From positions 1-36,173 of the forward strand of contig NZ_ATVR01000035.1 in NCBI RefSeq assembly GCF_000420825.1: a stretch of 36,173 nt of DNA. The letters are read 5' to 3'. This document shows positions 34,014-36,173 of this stretch, piece after piece. Made by a program: the position numbers and the translations under genes. The number at the start of each line of letters is the position of its first letter. Position 1 is the first letter of the stretch. Under the pieces are notes generated by a model. It saw nothing but the letters and a program-made list of their open reading frames with translations. It searched no databases and was not told the DNA's origin. Origin of the DNA: Butyrivibrio sp. AE2015 (GTDB lineage: Bacteria; Bacillota; Clostridia; Lachnospirales; Lachnospiraceae).

Positions 34014-35240
34014 TTGGCGGAAGTAAGAGATTTTAACGCTTATGCCGGAAAAATAAATAATACCGAAGATGATAAAACATCTTTTACAAGGGAGACTTCA
34101 TATAAAGAAAAGATCAGAAGCCATAAACTGGCGGTCTTTTTCAGAACAGTAAGTGTTGCAGCAATTGTTATTTTGCTGGTGGCTGCAATATATATAAGCT
34201 GGAGAGATAAGGAGTATTCTGAAGCTACTGTTTCGCAGGGAGCCAGCATAACAAATGGCGCTGACGCCAAAGTTATAGGCCTTGGCGGAAACATAGTCCA
34301 GTACAGTAAAGATGGTATCAGCTGTATGGACGAAAGCGGCAAAGTCCTTTGGAATCAGACCTATGAGATGCAGAATCCAATAGCTCATACATGCCAGAAT
34401 ATCGTGGCGGTAGGAGACTATAACGGACATAATATCTATGTGAGCAGCTCTGGCGGTGCAATGGGCGAGATTGATACCAATCTCCCTATCAGGGATTTTT
34501 GTGTATCAGCCCAGGGTATCGTGGCAGTAGTACTTGATGGAACAGATGTTACGTGGATATATCTGTATGATTCTAAAGGTAATGCCATAGCTAACTTTAA
34601 GACCACCATGAAAGATAGTGGATATCCTATAAGCGTTAGCATATCTCCAAACGGAGAACTTGTCTGCGTTTCTTATATATATCCTGAAGATGGCACAGTT
34701 AAAACAAGCGTGGCGTTTTTTAACTTTGGTTCGGTAGGCCAGAACTCAATTGATAACTATGCAAGCGGTTATGACTATCCCGGAGTTGTTGTTCCTTATG
34801 TGCAGTTTATGAATTCCTCATCTGCATTTGCTGTTTCGGATGACAGGATAATGTTCTATTCCGGAGAAGAAAAGCCTGTTAGTCTCAGTGAGAGCTTTAC
34901 AGGAAGTGAACAGGTACGATCTGTGTATTTTAACGATTCATATGTTGGACTTGTTTTCTCTAACAGCACAGAAGATGGAACATACAGACTTCAGGTTTAT
35001 AACGCATCAGGAGAACTGGCGCTTACCTCATACTTTGATATTGATTATTCGGAGATCATATTTAGCAATAAGCAGATCATCATCTATAACGAGGATGAGT
35101 GCGTTATTAAGGATATGAACGGACATGACAAGTTTGCAGGTGTTTTTGAAGAACCTGTTAGAACACTGGTACCAACAAATCTAAGAAACAAGTTTATACT
35201 TGTGACAGCGGACAGTGTTGATACTTATACTTTAAAGTAA
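34014..35240 (+). CDS. DUF5711-like membrane-anchored beta-propeller protein
   Basis: 408 residues. A cytoplasmic N-terminal stretch with many charged residues is followed by one transmembrane helix (about 42-62, VSVAAIVILLVAAIYI) and a large external domain with repeated blade-like stretches (GGNIVQYSKDGISCMDESGK, LYDSKGNAIANFKTT), as in DUF5711/PQQ-like propellers of Lachnospiraceae. The start is TTG 34014; the nearby ATG at 34009 closes after five codons. A CvpA-like gene follows 9 bases downstream. Function unknown. Confidence 0.78.
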   Translation: MAEVRDFNAYAGKINNTEDDKTSFTRETSYKEKIRSHKLAVFFRTVSVAAIVILLVAAIYISWRDKEYSEATVSQGASITNGADAKVIGLGGNIVQYSKDGISCMDESGKVLWNQTYEMQNPIAHTCQNIVAVGDYNGHNIYVSSSGGAMGEIDTNLPIRDFCVSAQGIVAVVLDGTDVTWIYLYDSKGNAIANFKTTMKDSGYPISVSISPNGELVCVSYIYPEDGTVKTSVAFFNFGSVGQNSIDNYASGYDYPGVVVPYVQFMNSSSAFAVSDDRIMFYSGEEKPVSLSESFTGSEQVRSVYFNDSYVGLVFSNSTEDGTYRLQVYNASGELALTSYFDIDYSEIIFSNKQIIIYNEDECVIKDMNGHDKFAGVFEEPVRTLVPTNLRNKFILVTADSVDTYTLK

Positions 35241-35249
35241 GGATTTAAT

Positions 35250-35717
35250 ATGAATTTTGATATTTCACAAGTGGTTTTGACAATAGTTGTTGTCTGCCTG
35301 TTTCTTTGGAGAATATCATATGGTAAAAATAATGGCCTGTTTGCGGAAGCTGCAGGCCTTATTGCTGTTTTGGCGGCATTTGTGTCTGTTTACTACGTGG
35401 CTAATATCGCGGGAAGTGTGCTTAATCAGAATTACGGTGTGATAATTCCAAAGATAGGTTATTTGCTGGTAGCGTTTTTGGTTTATAAGATCATGACTGC
35501 TATAGGAGATGCTTTTAAAAAGATGAGGAACGTGCCAATATTTGGAGCAATGGACAGATTCCTCGGTGCAGTTCTTGGCGCAGTAGAAGCTGCTGCAATC
35601 ATATATTTAATAGAATATGTGACAGACCTTGAGATAATATCCAGTACGATAGTGGTTCTGATGCAGCTCTACACCAGTATTTATGAGGCTTTTACTAAAA
35701 GTTTTATAAATAATTAA
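35250..35717 (+). CDS. CvpA-family membrane protein
   Basis: A 155-residue protein with about four predicted transmembrane helices. DRFLGAVLGAVEAAAIIYLIEYV matches the conserved glycine-rich core of CvpA-like proteins, linked in other bacteria to colicin V production and envelope function. Gene order after DUF5711 suggests a two-gene envelope unit. Weak ribosome binding site (AAGGATT). Confidence 0.75.
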   Translation: MNFDISQVVLTIVVVCLFLWRISYGKNNGLFAEAAGLIAVLAAFVSVYYVANIAGSVLNQNYGVIIPKIGYLLVAFLVYKIMTAIGDAFKKMRNVPIFGAMDRFLGAVLGAVEAAAIIYLIEYVTDLEIISSTIVVLMQLYTSIYEAFTKSFINN

Positions 35718-35725
35718 AAAAAGTG

Positions 35726-35754
35726 TTGCATTGTAAAATGAGTAGTGCTATACT
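35726..35754 (+). promoter_or_regulatory. rRNA operon promoter P1
   Basis: TTGCAT (35726-35731), 17 bases, TATACT (35749-35754). A hairpin (TTTTCGAC/GTCGAAAA, 35800-35833, with inner CTGAA/TTCAG) lies between P1 and P2. Confidence 0.7.
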
Positions 35755-35851
35755 TTGTCTTACCCGCTGCGGAGGGGACAACCTCAGTAAATAAGCGGAT
35801 TTTCGACAACTGAACAATTCAGAAAGTCGAAAAAATAATTTAAAAAAGTTG

Positions 35852-35880
35852 TTGACAAACATCTGAAGCTGCGATATACT
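35852..35880 (+). promoter_or_regulatory. rRNA operon promoter P2
   Basis: A perfect TTGACA (35852-35857), 17 bases, TATACT (35875-35880). Transcription should start near 35887, giving a leader of about 150 bases before 16S. Confidence 0.85.
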
Positions 35881-36038
35881 AAATGAGTTGCTGCTGAAGA
35901 GCACAACAACAAAGCACCTTGACAAATAAACAGTAATGCAACCCTGAAAAATTCCAAGAGAATTTATTCAGAACAAAGATTTAGTAAATAACGGACAGAA
36001 CAAAAGCCAAGCTTAAGTTCTAGCCTGATCAAACTTTT

Positions 36039-36173
<135 letters not shown>

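Noticed and set aside
35918..35925. Third rRNA promoter from a TTGACA near 35919
   Set aside because: No acceptable -10 box follows at 16-18 bases. The stretch resembles the conserved leader seen before 16S in Firmicutes.

Overview
The window looks like a chromosomal segment of a Lachnospiraceae bacterium of the Butyrivibrio/Pseudobutyrivibrio type. The evidence is moderate-to-low GC, clostridial gene families (CD3324-like, DUF5711, DUF6472, ANTAR-regulated glnA), strong Gram-positive ribosome binding sites, several TTG/GTG starts, and the first ~135 bases of a Firmicutes-like 16S rRNA at the right edge. The genus is an inference from family content; no alignment was run.

Bases 1-3760 are an accessory, scarred region. 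The first 767 bases hold no intact gene but are densely structured: (a) an element of about 286 bp with multiple inverted terminal repeats like IS ends; (b) a 148-bp element with ~28-bp imperfect inverted ends, two mini-hairpins with GAA loops and a central terminator; (c) a perfect 15-bp hairpin; (d) an array of eight 7-bp motifs, TACGTGA and its reverse complement TCACGTA, strictly alternating in orientation with a 30-33 bp period. The array ends about 20 bp before the remains of a nuclease-like (RSKSE...TFET) gene. A SAM methyltransferase, a degenerate phosphotransferase-like protein, a CD3324-like HTH protein, a lone copy of the IS-like end and a broken Bro-N/DinD-like gene follow.

Bases 3769-6939 carry a P-loop kinase, a YbaK-type deacylase, a CobW-like GTPase and a PflX-like radical SAM protein, closed by a terminator shared with the convergent minus-strand block. 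That block (6967-13677) has two tandem 7TM-type diguanylate cyclases and a ydjI-ydjG-ydjH-like membrane-stress set (SPFH, zinc-ribbon and TPM proteins) without pspA.

From 13802 onward nearly everything is on the plus strand. An ASKHA-domain protein, a cupin and a 56-aa Cys-rich protein lead into a complete sugar-type ABC importer (ATPase, two permeases, lipoprotein binding protein). Next come a lipoprotein with its own promoter and terminator, an FRG-domain protein, a NUDIX hydrolase, a large lipoprotein, a LytTR response regulator, and glnA with a downstream ANTAR antiterminator. The glnA leader contains an attenuator that fits ANTAR control. A tRNA-Ser(CGA) lies on the minus strand, followed by a membrane diguanylate cyclase, phosphofructokinase, the dnaX-ebfC-recR recombination/replication cluster, galM, a DUF5711 protein and a CvpA-like protein. 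Two tandem consensus promoters then drive the rRNA operon.

The most unusual signals are the alternating motif array beside the nuclease-like remnant and the 148-bp folded element. The best mechanistic story is the glnA leader with its ANTAR partner.
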